A DNA stretch of 35,302 nucleotides from positions 1-35,302 of the forward strand of contig JAKSLO010000016.1 of NCBI GenBank assembly GCA_024401185.1, given 5' to 3'. Source of the DNA: Bacteroidaceae bacterium (GTDB lineage: Bacteria > Bacteroidota > Bacteroidia > Bacteroidales > Bacteroidaceae). The position numbers and the translations under genes were made by a program. The notes under the pieces are model-generated. The model saw only the letters and a list, made by a program, of their open reading frames with translations. It was not told where the DNA came from and made no database searches. Below are positions 16,939 to 24,341 of this stretch, one piece after another (position 1 is the stretch's first letter; the number at the start of each line of letters is the position of its first letter).

Positions 16939-16982
16939 CCCGATACCAACCCGATATATTCCCGATATATTCCCGATGCCTT
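16939..16982. repeat. 11-nt periodic repeat, copy A
   Basis: CCCG occurs at 16939, 16950, 16961 and 16972, exactly 11 nt apart; read on the minus strand the units are CGGGAATATAT (twice), CGGGTTGGTAT and a final CGGGAAG. The array is preceded on that strand by an A run and a GGCAT. A related array, in the opposite orientation, lies at 27110-27157. Confidence 0.8.
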
Positions 16983-17143
16983 TTTTTATGTATTATGCCC
17001 CAAAAATGCTTGTTTCGTGGCATAATTACGTTTTTTCTTGTAAAGGATAATTTACATGGCGTAAAAGCTGCTTTTCTTTTTATGTTACCATTTTATAAAC
17101 ATTTTCCGATAAAAGTTTGATGGAATGAGAATATAAAAGTTAA

Positions 17144-19597
17144 CTAAAAGCTGCAATACGTTATTTTCTGCACAATCTGTCCTGGATCGACGATGGTGAG
17201 AGTAAGGGTGTGCTGTTGGCGCGACTTGTCGAGTGGAAGGGTGGCCACAAATTCCTTACGGTTCTCCAGTACCTGAACCTTCCATTCCATGCTCCATTCC
17301 TTGAATACGTTTTCGAACACAACGGGAGTTCCACCATCTACGCAGATCTTAATGCGGTTGCTCTTGTCGGCAGCCACAGGCCACATGGGAAGCACAGACA
17401 AGCATACCTTGATAGAGTCGCCTGTATGATGAAACGTCTCTGCAGGGATGTCAATGTCTATCGAACCTTTGGCATGCTCGTTGAGTGGCTCTCCCATCTG
17501 TAGTGCCAGCCAATCTGTGCCAATGCCTTGCAACAGTCTGAAATCAGGGGTCCGTCCCACAACGTCAGCCAGCGAAGAAAGCTCAATCTTATGCGTAAGT
17601 TCTGGATGAAATTGTGAGGCAGGCAGACGGAAATGATCGGTAGGTTCGTCCACGAGTTCAGGCATCATCTGATATTTTGCCACGAAACCGGGAGGAACTT
17701 CCGACATCATCTGGTTCCATTTGCCATCCAACTGTGTGTTGTATTGCTGCAGCAGGCGTTCAATCTCTTCGTGCGCCTTGCGAGCCTCACGGGCAAAAAG
17801 GGCACTTCCTGTTTCGTGATTAGCCTGTGCATACAAGTATTTACGGTTCATCTGGTAAGCAGAAAGCACCGAGTATCCCAGCATCTCGAAGAGGGCAGGA
17901 CGCAACTCCTTTGAAACGGCCTTCTCGATATCCTCGTAAGCCTGACAGATATTCTGGTAGTCAACAAGTCGCTTCTGAGCCGTCCCTGTCTTGAAAGAAA
18001 AGTCAGTATCGTGCAGTCTATCATTCTCCTGATTATCCCATTCTATCTCGTACCCCATAAACTCAGGCTTGCGATCCCATGCCAAACGGTAATAGTTGTC
18101 GAGAATGAACTGGAACTCCTGCTGATGCGTAGTGCCGAACACCTTTGCCAGCCATTCTGCCTGATAGGTATTGGCATTTTCGTAGTTGAAACGCTTGAAG
18201 TCGTAAGCCATGTCGAAGAACATCTGCGTCTCCACCTCCAAAGGCTTGATGTCTCCCACATTAAGCAGCCAGTAACGGTCAGCCCCTGCCTGATAAGCCT
18301 TGAGCAATTCCTCGTACATCAGCATGGGAGCGGTAGAGGGAATCCACAGATTGTCGTGTGGTGTTCCCAAGTAACTGAGGTGGTAGTACACGCCACTACG
18401 TCCGCCGCGCTTACGTTCAAGACTGTTGCTTACACGTTTCATGTAGCCGTAGTTATCGTCAGGCCAAACCAAGGTGATGTCGTCGGGCACACGAAGTCCG
18501 GCATCATAGATGTCGAGTGTCTCCTTGTAGGGAACGAATATCTGTGGGATGTGACTGGCCTTCTGCATCTTGTACTTCTCAAGAATGGCACGCTGGTCGG
18601 CAAACACCTTCTCAAGGGTACGAGCTCGATCGCCATTGTCAAGACTTCCCTTCATAGCCTCATCGTGCAGTCCACGCATGCCGGTGGTGTAGATGTTGTG
18701 GTATTGAGCCGTCTCGCGCAGACGATTGTCAAACTTCTCCAGAATCCTTTCGCGGTTCGTTTCGTAGTTCCACTCGCCGTCCCGCTCCTTGTCCCACTCG
18801 CTGGGAGCCGCATTGTTGACAAGCAGAGGTTCGCAATGACTGGTAGTAATCATGATGCCCCACTCATCGGCCACCTGCTGACTCTCAGGATGGCTGTAGA
18901 AAGCTCCCGTGCAAGTATGCATGGCTGGAGCCAGCATGTTTCCCTTAAGACGCAAGATGAGTTCGCACACCTTGTCGTAGGTCTTGGGACCAATGTCGCC
19001 CAGTTCCTTTTCGAAGTTAAGAGACGACCACGTCTTCAAGCCCCAGTCCTCATCGTTGATGAAGATGCCACGATACTGGATAGTGGGAGACTGGCTGACA
19101 AAGTTCTCGCAGTAATCGTTGACCACAGGCAATGCCTCTTTGTCTTCCGCATCGCCTCCCTCTGCTTTGGCTACAGCCTGCTGTCCGACCTTAGCCTGAT
19201 GAGGCTTTACGTCAGCAAACCAATACCAGGGATTAACTCCAATGGCCTCGCTAACGTGCAGCACGCCATAGGCTAAGCCTCGTGCGTCGGATCCTGTGAT
19301 GGACAGCGTGTTTCCCTTGGTGTCGATGGCAAACCGTTCCCATGTGCCACGAAGTTCCTTGTGCAGGCCTGTGCATGACGTGGTTGACAGGACTATCTTC
19401 TCGCCTCTCGCTGCTTGTGTGCCAACAAGAGGTCTGATGCCCGAGACACGTTCTATGTCGTCGGCCAGCACCTGTGCCATCTTTCCGACCAGAGGCTTGT
19501 CCTTGGGATTGTACACAATGGTGGCCTTGGTAAGGTCAATGGCCCATGACACCGTTGTGCCGACAACGAGAGACAATAAAAGTATGAGTCGCTTCAT
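17144..19597 (-). CDS. GH115 family alpha-glucuronidase
   Basis: Glycoside hydrolase family 115 removes (4-O-methyl)glucuronic acid side chains from xylan. The 817-residue protein has a signal peptide (MKRLILLLSLVVGTTVSWA), an N-terminal alpha/beta domain with GSDARGLAYGVLHVSEAIGV, then the catalytic barrel with the family signature YRGIFINDEDWGLKTW and LKGNMLAPAMHTCTGAF, and VWPDDNYGYMKR followed by GVYYHLSYLGTPHD. It is at the short end of the family and lacks a long C-terminal extension. No susC/susD pair is adjacent, so it is not part of an obvious polysaccharide locus here. A promoter is visible upstream. Confidence 0.95.
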   Translation of the reverse strand: MKRLILLLSLVVGTTVSWAIDLTKATIVYNPKDKPLVGKMAQVLADDIERVSGIRPLVGTQAARGEKIVLSTTSCTGLHKELRGTWERFAIDTKGNTLSITGSDARGLAYGVLHVSEAIGVNPWYWFADVKPHQAKVGQQAVAKAEGGDAEDKEALPVVNDYCENFVSQSPTIQYRGIFINDEDWGLKTWSSLNFEKELGDIGPKTYDKVCELILRLKGNMLAPAMHTCTGAFYSHPESQQVADEWGIMITTSHCEPLLVNNAAPSEWDKERDGEWNYETNRERILEKFDNRLRETAQYHNIYTTGMRGLHDEAMKGSLDNGDRARTLEKVFADQRAILEKYKMQKASHIPQIFVPYKETLDIYDAGLRVPDDITLVWPDDNYGYMKRVSNSLERKRGGRSGVYYHLSYLGTPHDNLWIPSTAPMLMYEELLKAYQAGADRYWLLNVGDIKPLEVETQMFFDMAYDFKRFNYENANTYQAEWLAKVFGTTHQQEFQFILDNYYRLAWDRKPEFMGYEIEWDNQENDRLHDTDFSFKTGTAQKRLVDYQNICQAYEDIEKAVSKELRPALFEMLGYSVLSAYQMNRKYLYAQANHETGSALFAREARKAHEEIERLLQQYNTQLDGKWNQMMSEVPPGFVAKYQMMPELVDEPTDHFRLPASQFHPELTHKIELSSLADVVGRTPDFRLLQGIGTDWLALQMGEPLNEHAKGSIDIDIPAETFHHTGDSIKVCLSVLPMWPVAADKSNRIKICVDGGTPVVFENVFKEWSMEWKVQVLENRKEFVATLPLDKSRQQHTLTLTIVDPGQIVQKITYCSF

Positions 19598-19605
19598 AGG
19601 AATAA

Positions 19606-19630
19606 GTTAGTTACGTTAGTTACGTTAGTT
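19606..19630. repeat. 9-nt tandem repeat in the GH115 leader
   Basis: GTTAGTTAC at 19606-19614 and 19615-19623 is followed by a partial third unit. It falls between the GH115 promoter and the ATG, so it would be in the mRNA leader. Confidence 0.7.
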
Positions 19631-19637
19631 GGATACG

Positions 19638-19668
19638 CAAAATTACTTTTTTTCTCTCTAAATATCAA
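19638..19668 (-). promoter_or_regulatory. Promoter of GH115 gene
   Basis: On the minus strand TTG (complement of 19666-19668), 20 nt, TAATTTTG (complement of 19638-19645); the ATG follows about 40 nt on. Confidence 0.6.
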
Positions 19669-19718
19669 GCAAAAGCCACTTGTTTTTGCGAAAAAAGCGC
19701 AAAAAGGCACCAATAAGT

Positions 19719-19749
19719 TTTGCATCCACTGAAGTAATTGCTATTTTTG
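19719..19749 (+). promoter_or_regulatory. Promoter of the S24 peptidase gene
   Basis: TTTG at 19719-19722, 19 nt, TATTTTTG at 19742-19749; the ATG is 21 nt further at 19770. This supports the annotated start and leaves no room for an N-terminal DNA-binding domain. Confidence 0.65.
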
Positions 19750-19769
19750 CAGAAAAATAGGCATAAAAG

Positions 19770-20234
19770 ATGGATAAGGAATTTGAAAACAAAGCCGTGA
19801 GCATGTCTGAGGAGGAGGCTCTTCAGCAAGGCATCAAGCTAACCCCTTTTTACGATGATTTGTTTGTCACGGGTGGGCAGTCAGAAGTGGAGACTCCCGG
19901 CTATGGCTGTCATTCCACCGGATTGTACATACCGGGGGTACGGGCAGAGGCCTTTCTACCCGTAGTGGGGCACTCCATGGAACCTTACATCTACCCCGGT
20001 GACATCGTGGGAGTGCGTGCCATCTCCAGCCTGGAGAACATAAACCCAGACTCCACCTACCTGGTGATGACGCGAGGCAACGAGCGTATGATTAAGCATA
20101 TCATCCCCACTTCGGCAAGCGAGGATAGTATTACTTTGGTAAGCGACAATCCCGCCTATCCACCTTTCCGTATCCTGAAGAGCGATATCGTGAAGGTCAT
20201 GAAGGTGGTATACAGTGGAAGGACGTATAAATAA
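19770..20234 (+). CDS. S24 (LexA/UmuD-type) peptidase without DNA-binding domain
   Basis: A 154-residue protein consisting of about 60 leading residues and an S24 serine-lysine peptidase fold. The catalytic Ser is in VVGHSMEPYIYPGD (about residue 74) and the catalytic Lys is probably in ERMIKHI (about residue 109). LexA- and CI-type relatives have an N-terminal HTH of about 60 residues; none is visible and the promoter supports the short start. It could be a UmuD-like protein (no umuC adjacent), an antagonist of a repressor, or a stand-alone stress regulator. Convergent with pduO. Confidence 0.85.
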   Translation: MDKEFENKAVSMSEEEALQQGIKLTPFYDDLFVTGGQSEVETPGYGCHSTGLYIPGVRAEAFLPVVGHSMEPYIYPGDIVGVRAISSLENINPDSTYLVMTRGNERMIKHIIPTSASEDSITLVSDNPAYPPFRILKSDIVKVMKVVYSGRTYK

Positions 20235-20277
20235 CAGAAGTTTCGCACCCTTGGGTGGTTGAAACTCTGTAAGTTCT

Positions 20278-20297
20278 TCTGCACGTTGTGCGAAGCA
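20278..20297. other. Hairpin between S24 and pduO ends
   Basis: CTTC-T-GCAC, a short loop and GTGC-GAAG form a compact stem between the convergent S24 and pduO genes; an upstream stem (AGTTTC...GAAACT, about 20239-20270) encloses CACCC/GGGTG. Neither has a T run, so a terminator role is only possible. Confidence 0.35.
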
Positions 20298-20339
20298 TCG
20301 GCCTACGGCACGCTGAGCGAAAGGAAGCCAAGGAAGAGA

Positions 20340-20891
20340 CTAATTCCTCCTCCAGACAATGTCTTCCACACCCGCATCGACATTGAGCTTGCGAGCCAGA
20401 ACAAAGAAGTAGTCGCTGAGGCGATTGACGTAGCTCAGCACTTGCTCGTCAACCTCAGCCCCGCATTCTACCAGACGAAGAATGCATCGCTCTGCACGTC
20501 GGCAGACGGTGCGACATACGTGAGCCTGTGATGAGGCTACCGTACCACCGGGAAGGATGAAAAGGCGAAGGGGAGGAAGCATGGCCTGCAAGCGGTCTAT
20601 CTCGCTCTCCACGGCACTTACCATCTCGGGGGTAACGATGTTTCCGCTGCGCACTTCGCGCTGCGAGTTGTCGGTAGCCAGATAGCCACCCACTACAAAG
20701 AGCTTGCCTTGTATGTCGGTAAGGAACTGCTTGTCTGTATCATCGGCATCGAGGGCTATGAGCAGACCCACATGCGAGTTCAGTTCGTCCACGGTGCCAT
20801 AGCTTTCCAAGCGTTCACAGCATTTCGATACTCTCTGTCCTCCTACCAATGAGGTCTGGCCCTTATCGCCGGTTTTGGTGTACACTTTCAT
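20340..20891 (-). CDS. Cob(I)yrinic acid a,c-diamide adenosyltransferase, PduO type
   Basis: Transfers the adenosyl group of ATP to cob(I)alamin to make coenzyme B12. The 183-residue protein has the ATP-binding start YTKTGDKGQTSL, the RLESYGTVDELNSHVG segment, and the FILPGG...HVCRTVCRRAER motif that supplies active-site residues, all typical of the PduO/MMAB family. It is read from a leader whose 5' end is a cobalamin riboswitch, so expression should fall when B12 is abundant. No promoter of its own is visible directly upstream. Confidence 0.95.
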   Translation of the reverse strand: MKVYTKTGDKGQTSLVGGQRVSKCCERLESYGTVDELNSHVGLLIALDADDTDKQFLTDIQGKLFVVGGYLATDNSQREVRSGNIVTPEMVSAVESEIDRLQAMLPPLRLFILPGGTVASSQAHVCRTVCRRAERCILRLVECGAEVDEQVLSYVNRLSDYFFVLARKLNVDAGVEDIVWRRN

Positions 20892-21013
20892 GGTTTTGTT
20901 GTATTTTTGCGCGCAATAGATTTTCTTGTTTATTGTTTATAACGCATGGTGCTGCGTTTTATTGTTGCCAACACACTTTTTCTGCATTTATGCCTTGTAC
21001 TTATTTCAGAACA

Positions 21014-21040
21014 GGGATTCGGTCCAAAAACCGAAATCCC
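21014..21040 (-). other. Leader hairpin upstream of pduO
   Basis: GGGATTCGG (21014-21022) pairs with CCGAAATCCC (21031-21040) with one bulged A. No T run follows on either strand. It lies in the pduO leader and may be an RNA processing or stability element. Confidence 0.45.
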
Positions 21041-21044
21041 CATC

Positions 21045-21275
21045 CTAAAATACAACATTATTTATTTTATGCAGAATATTACACTCCTCACGGAGTCTTT
21101 TTAGAGTTAGCTTGCATACTGAGCAGATAATCGCCCGACTGGCATTGTAAGGCGACACCATATACTTCCAAGCAGGAAAAGTTCGGTTTGAAGAACAGTT
21201 TTCCAAGGCACATCCCATGCTCTTACCTATTGTCTTTTGACTGCAAAAGGTATTCATGCCATCCTGCGCACCCAT
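21045..21275 (-). CDS. Small open frame in the riboswitch leader
   Basis: A 76-residue frame lies between the riboswitch and pduO. It starts about 105 nt after the aptamer and contains five Cys, including an ICSVCKLTLKRLREEC stretch. No family is recognised and the composition is unremarkable, so it may be a leader peptide, a small B12-regulated protein, the remnant of a lost gene, or chance. Confidence 0.2.
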   Translation of the reverse strand: MGAQDGMNTFCSQKTIGKSMGCALENCSSNRTFPAWKYMVSPYNASRAIICSVCKLTLKRLREECNILHKINNVVF

Positions 21276-21296
21276 TCCGATGCTGCAAGTAGGAAA

Positions 21297-21310
21297 CGCT
21301 CATCTGAGCG
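21297..21310 (-). terminator. Possible expression-platform hairpin after the riboswitch
   Basis: CGCTCA (21297-21302) and TGAGCG (21305-21310) form a perfect stem with a 2-nt loop; on the minus strand it is followed only by TTTCC, so termination would be weak. A second hairpin (ACTCC 21341-21345 with GGGAGT 21353-21358) lies between it and the aptamer. These are the candidate switching elements. Confidence 0.35.
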
Positions 21311-21379
21311 CTATCAATCGACCTGTAATCATAAGATGAGACTCCAAATCCTGGGAGTATATTTTCACTTAACTCAGAC

Positions 21380-21537
21380 TTTGGCAGGTATTCTGACTTT
21401 CCACAGACGTCGGCGTCTTCCCGTTTTCACAGTGACTCGTTGCCAACTCTATAATGTGGATTACAGCTGCAGGAACAGTTCAGGTCTTTCACCTGATTCC
21501 CTTGCACAATGAACCGCTATGGCACATCGTTACCAAA
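21380..21537 (-). ncRNA. Cobalamin riboswitch
   Basis: Read on the minus strand, the element has the B12 box AGGGAATCAGGTGAAA (complement of 21487-21502), the next conserved block near CTGTTCCTGCAGCTGTAA (complement of about 21461-21478), and the 3' block AAGTCAGAATACCT (complement of 21387-21400). Outer stem P1 is TTTGG (complement of 21533-21537) pairing with CCAAA (complement of 21380-21384). These match the cobalamin aptamer consensus in order and spacing. A full promoter sits directly in front of it. The first confident gene downstream is pduO, almost 500 nt away. Confidence 0.9.
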
Positions 21538-21544
21538 TCTGTCG

Positions 21545-21575
21545 CAAAGATATTGTGTTTTTCTTAAACCACAAA
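21545..21575 (-). promoter_or_regulatory. Promoter of the cobalamin riboswitch transcript
   Basis: On the minus strand TTTG (complement of 21572-21575), 19 nt, TATCTTTG (complement of 21545-21552). Transcription would begin at about 21538, exactly at the 5' end of the aptamer. Confidence 0.8.
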
Positions 21576-21714
21576 GAAAATGAGCGTTTTTTTTTGCTAT
21601 TACCTTTATTATATTGGTTTGTACCTGATTATGACCATGCTAATGGGCAATCCAAAAAGCCTGTTGCAGACCAGCATTTCGTGGCTCCTATTTCCCTTCA
21701 GCTTTCACTCAAGT

Positions 21715-21782
21715 TTCACTCAGTTGGCTTACGTCTTGCTTACGTCAAAACACGTAAGCCAAACGTAAGCCAATCGAGTGAA
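21715..21782. repeat. Long hairpin with 31-nt arms
   Basis: Arms 21715-21745 and 21752-21782 are complementary at 27 of 31 positions around the 6-nt loop CAAAAC. Each arm contains two GCTTACGT-type units, so the core is built of four copies of one 8-mer, two in each orientation. It lies about 60 nt after the K+ channel gene (minus strand) and 140 nt before the riboswitch promoter. No T run follows, so it is not a simple terminator. Confidence 0.8.
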
Positions 21783-21842
21783 GATAATGTGCACCTAAGA
21801 GCAAGACAAATGGCAATTCGCCTAAGAGACGGGAGCTTAGTT

Positions 21843-22727
21843 TTATCCTCCCCACATCTCATCGGGAAGTTGTTTGCCACAATGAGGACAATAGAAAGCC
21901 TCATCGGGCAACGGACAGCCACACTCTGGGCATTTTACGGCATCGTTAGGTTGTTTCTTATCCTCCGACGAATGGCGTTTGTCGTGAATGAACTGCGCAC
22001 TGACGATGCCCGTAGGCACAGCCATGATGGTGTAGCCAAGCAACATAATGACGGCACTCAGACAACGACCCAGGAGCGTGACAGGAGCCAGATCGCCATA
22101 ACCCACGGTAGTCATGGTCACAATGGCCCAGTATATACTGGTAGGCACATCAGTAAAGGGGGTGTTGGGTTGGTTGCCCTCCATCATATACATCAACGTA
22201 CCCAATGCTATGGTCATGATGAGTACAAAGAGGAAGAAAACAGCTATCTTGCGGAAACTCAAGCGCAGCGACTTCATCAGCTTGTCACCCTCCTCCAGGA
22301 AACTGAACAGTTTGAACACACGGAACACGCGGATGAGGCGGAACGTACGCAAAATCATCAGGTAGCGAGCCGAACCAATGATCCACCCCAGATATAAGGG
22401 TAAGGTGGACACGAGGTCGATGATGCCAAAGAAGCTGAAGAAATACTTGATGGGCTTGGGAGCACAATACAAACGGCATAGATACTCCAATGTGAAGAAG
22501 AACGTAAAGACGTACTCCAGCACCGTGAAGACGGTCTTCAGCACGGGGTGAAGGCCAGGCATGCTCTCCACAATGACCAGCACGATGCTTGCCACGATAA
22601 CCCACAGCAACGTGATGTCGAACATCTTGCCAAACTTGGTATCACTCTCAAAGATAACGGAGTTGAGCTTTTGCTTCAATTTCTCGTTCTGCAAAATACT
22701 ATGGATAAATGCCTTGATTTTTTTCAT
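21843..22727 (-). CDS. Voltage-gated-type potassium channel with C-terminal zinc ribbon
   Basis: A 294-residue inner-membrane ion channel of the 6-TM Kv family. Segments S1-S6 are visible; S4 is the Arg-rich LRTFRLIRVFRVFKL (about residues 126-140), and the pore has the K+ selectivity filter TTVGYGD (about residue 212). After S6 the cytoplasmic tail ends in a zinc ribbon with two C-x2-C knuckles (CPECGCPLP and CPHCGKQLP). Zinc-ribbon tails of this kind are known in some bacterial channels, but their role is unclear. Divergent from the ECF sigma operon. Confidence 0.93.
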   Translation of the reverse strand: MKKIKAFIHSILQNEKLKQKLNSVIFESDTKFGKMFDITLLWVIVASIVLVIVESMPGLHPVLKTVFTVLEYVFTFFFTLEYLCRLYCAPKPIKYFFSFFGIIDLVSTLPLYLGWIIGSARYLMILRTFRLIRVFRVFKLFSFLEEGDKLMKSLRLSFRKIAVFFLFVLIMTIALGTLMYMMEGNQPNTPFTDVPTSIYWAIVTMTTVGYGDLAPVTLLGRCLSAVIMLLGYTIMAVPTGIVSAQFIHDKRHSSEDKKQPNDAVKCPECGCPLPDEAFYCPHCGKQLPDEMWGG

Positions 22728-22778
22728 GTTATGTATATGTTTAGCACCTCATGAGCCCCATGAATCCACTTTTTTTTG

Positions 22779-22807
22779 CAAAATTAAAAAAAAAAACTCA
22801 TTTTCAA
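22779..22807 (-). promoter_or_regulatory. Promoter of the K+ channel gene
   Basis: On the minus strand TTG (complement of 22805-22807), 18 nt of mainly T, TAATTTTG (complement of 22779-22786); the ATG is about 50 nt downstream. No equivalent vegetative box is seen for the divergent sigma-factor gene. Confidence 0.5.
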
Positions 22808-22857
22808 CTTAACTTTTCTTCGTTTCTTACGTTTATAAGGCAGAAATGATAAAATAA

Positions 22858-23373
22858 ATGAAGCAACAAGAATTTGAAACAATAGCCCCAGAATTGCGAG
22901 ACGTGATGTTTAACATCGGCCTGCAGTTTTTCCATAGCGAGGTTGAAGCCGATGACGTGGCGCAAGAGGGCTTGCTCACACTCTGGAAGCTGCACGAGCG
23001 GCTTGAAGCAGGCCTCTCGCATCGAGGATTAGCCATACGCATTGCAAAACATTGCTGCATGGACATGGTGCGGAAGCGAAAACGGACGGTGGAACTGAAC
23101 CCACTGGACGCCAACGGGCAACAGACACAGCCGGAAACGGCACTCTCGCCGCACGAACAACTGGAGGAGACCGAACTCGACCAAGCTCTGGACCAGGCCA
23201 TCAGCCAACTGAAACCGAGCGAGCGAAACCTCTTTGAACTACGGCAGATGCAAGGCCTATCAAACGATGAGATCTCACAGCGTACGAACATCCCTAAAGC
23301 CTCGGTAAAGAGCATGGTGTCAACGGCACGCAAAAAGGTTTTTGAAGAATTAAAACGAAGATTAAGACAATGA
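22858..23373 (+). CDS. ECF-type RNA polymerase sigma factor
   Basis: A 171-residue extracytoplasmic-function sigma factor. Region 2 is residues about 8-80 (FHSEVEADDVAQEGLLTLWK, then IAKHCCMDMVRKRKR), and region 4 is residues about 118-168 (LKPSERNLFELRQMQGLSND, then IPKASVKSMVSTARKKVFEE). It overlaps the next gene by 4 nt (ATGA), a usual link to an anti-sigma factor. The lack of a TAnnTTTG box upstream would fit self-activation, but no repeated sigma-specific box could be identified. Confidence 0.95.
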   Translation: MKQQEFETIAPELRDVMFNIGLQFFHSEVEADDVAQEGLLTLWKLHERLEAGLSHRGLAIRIAKHCCMDMVRKRKRTVELNPLDANGQQTQPETALSPHEQLEETELDQALDQAISQLKPSERNLFELRQMQGLSNDEISQRTNIPKASVKSMVSTARKKVFEELKRRLRQ

Positions 23374-23837
23374 CATACAACGAAACAGAACAGCTCATTC
23401 AGCGTTACCTTGAGGGTGAAACCACTCCTCAGGAGGAACAGCAACTAGCCTTGGAGGTGTCGCGCCAGGATGCACCCGAGGATTGGAAACTCATCGCAGA
23501 GATGCTGGGCACACTCACCATCGACGAAGCCCTCTACGACCAGGAGATGCGCCGTCGCGAGGAGGTTGCGGTTCATACAGAAAAGAAGAAGATGCACCCC
23601 ATACGCAAGCGTATGGCATGGATGTGGACGGCAGCCGCTTGCCTCATAGCAGCCGCCATTACCGTACCAATGGTTTGGGGCAGTCACACCGAACCCGACA
23701 TGGTTGCCTATGTGTATGGAGAGGAAATAACCGACCCAGAGGCCGTGATGCAACTGATGGCCAGCACGATGGAGGATGTGCTCGACAACGGACCGTCGGA
23801 CCCTGTGGCCCAACTGGAAGGAATATTTGGAAACTAA
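23370..23837 (+). CDS. Single-pass membrane protein, probable anti-sigma factor
   Basis: A 155-residue protein with a helical N-terminal part (TEQLIQRYLEGETTPQEEQQ, a start typical of Bacteroidetes anti-sigma factors), a membrane helix at about residues 84-105 (WMWTAAACLIAAAITVPMVW), and a short acidic outer part of about 50 residues. No zinc-binding H-x3-C-x2-C motif is present. Translational overlap with the sigma gene and topology support an anti-sigma role; this is inference. Confidence 0.7.
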   Translation: MTYNETEQLIQRYLEGETTPQEEQQLALEVSRQDAPEDWKLIAEMLGTLTIDEALYDQEMRRREEVAVHTEKKKMHPIRKRMAWMWTAAACLIAAAITVPMVWGSHTEPDMVAYVYGEEITDPEAVMQLMASTMEDVLDNGPSDPVAQLEGIFGN

Positions 23838-23850
23838 AAAAGATTTAGAT

Positions 23851-24324
23851 ATGAAACGGACATCTTTATTATTATGGTTGCTCATGGCGCCTTTCATTCT
23901 TGCCATGGCACAGAAAAAACTTCATGTATCGCCCATCTTTGAAGGTAAGGTAATCCCCAAGAAGCGCATGGTGGAAACTTTGGCAAAGGGACAGTCGATG
24001 GCTGCCTACAATTTGAGTTACTTCCGCAGCATCAAGGTCAACGTCACCGCCGACGAGATGACAAGAATCTATAACATCGTAAAGCAGGACGTGGGTAACC
24101 TGGAAGAGTCAGAGGATTTGGAATATGGTCGCGAGAACGACATCGTATCATACTGCATCAAGCACTTTCCTTTGGTCGGCAACAAGCAACAGATTATGAA
24201 TCTGAACCGATACCTGTGCTACCAGTGCTACGAGTCATCCAGGGGAGGCTATAACATCACCCTCGTCTATATAGAAGGATCTGCTGGAATGCAAGAGTTA
24301 AAAAGAATGTTTAAGAAAAAGTAA
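23851..24324 (+). CDS. Small secreted protein of unknown function
   Basis: A 157-residue exported protein; the frame is open from 23776 but the ATG at 23851 gives a clean signal peptide (MKRTSLLLWLLMAPFILAMA) and a 13-nt gap to the preceding gene. The mature part starts QKKLHVSPIFEGKVIPKKRM and resembles uncharacterised Bacteroidales proteins found next to ECF sigma genes (possibly the DUF6108 type; not certain). No catalytic motif is seen. Confidence 0.7.
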   Translation: MKRTSLLLWLLMAPFILAMAQKKLHVSPIFEGKVIPKKRMVETLAKGQSMAAYNLSYFRSIKVNVTADEMTRIYNIVKQDVGNLEESEDLEYGRENDIVSYCIKHFPLVGNKQQIMNLNRYLCYQCYESSRGGYNITLVYIEGSAGMQELKRMFKKK

Positions 24325-24341
24325 AAAAATAAAAATAAATT

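Larger units (their letters stand above)
16221..17143. other. Gene-poor region with folded element and repeats
   Basis: No confident gene lies here. It contains a nested inverted repeat (16311-16484), a minus-strand promoter (16568-16598), two short overlapping reading frames (minus 16446-16619, 57 residues; plus 16479-16634, 51 residues) without recognisable family, a 7-bp inverted repeat CATGGAA/TTCCATG at 16617-16651, and an 11-nt periodic repeat (16939-16982). The stretch from about 16660 to 17143 is AT-rich and otherwise featureless. Confidence 0.7.

Noticed and set aside
16783-17025. 80-residue plus-strand frame over the 11-nt repeat
   Set aside because: AT-rich region with no promoter at the right place; the repeat explains the open frame.
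18011-19276. 421-residue plus-strand frame inside GH115
   Set aside because: Antisense to GH115 over its whole length; composition mirrors the real gene and no family is seen.
21519-22397. 292-residue plus-strand frame
   Set aside because: Covers the riboswitch end, the long hairpin and the antisense of the K+ channel; not protein-like.
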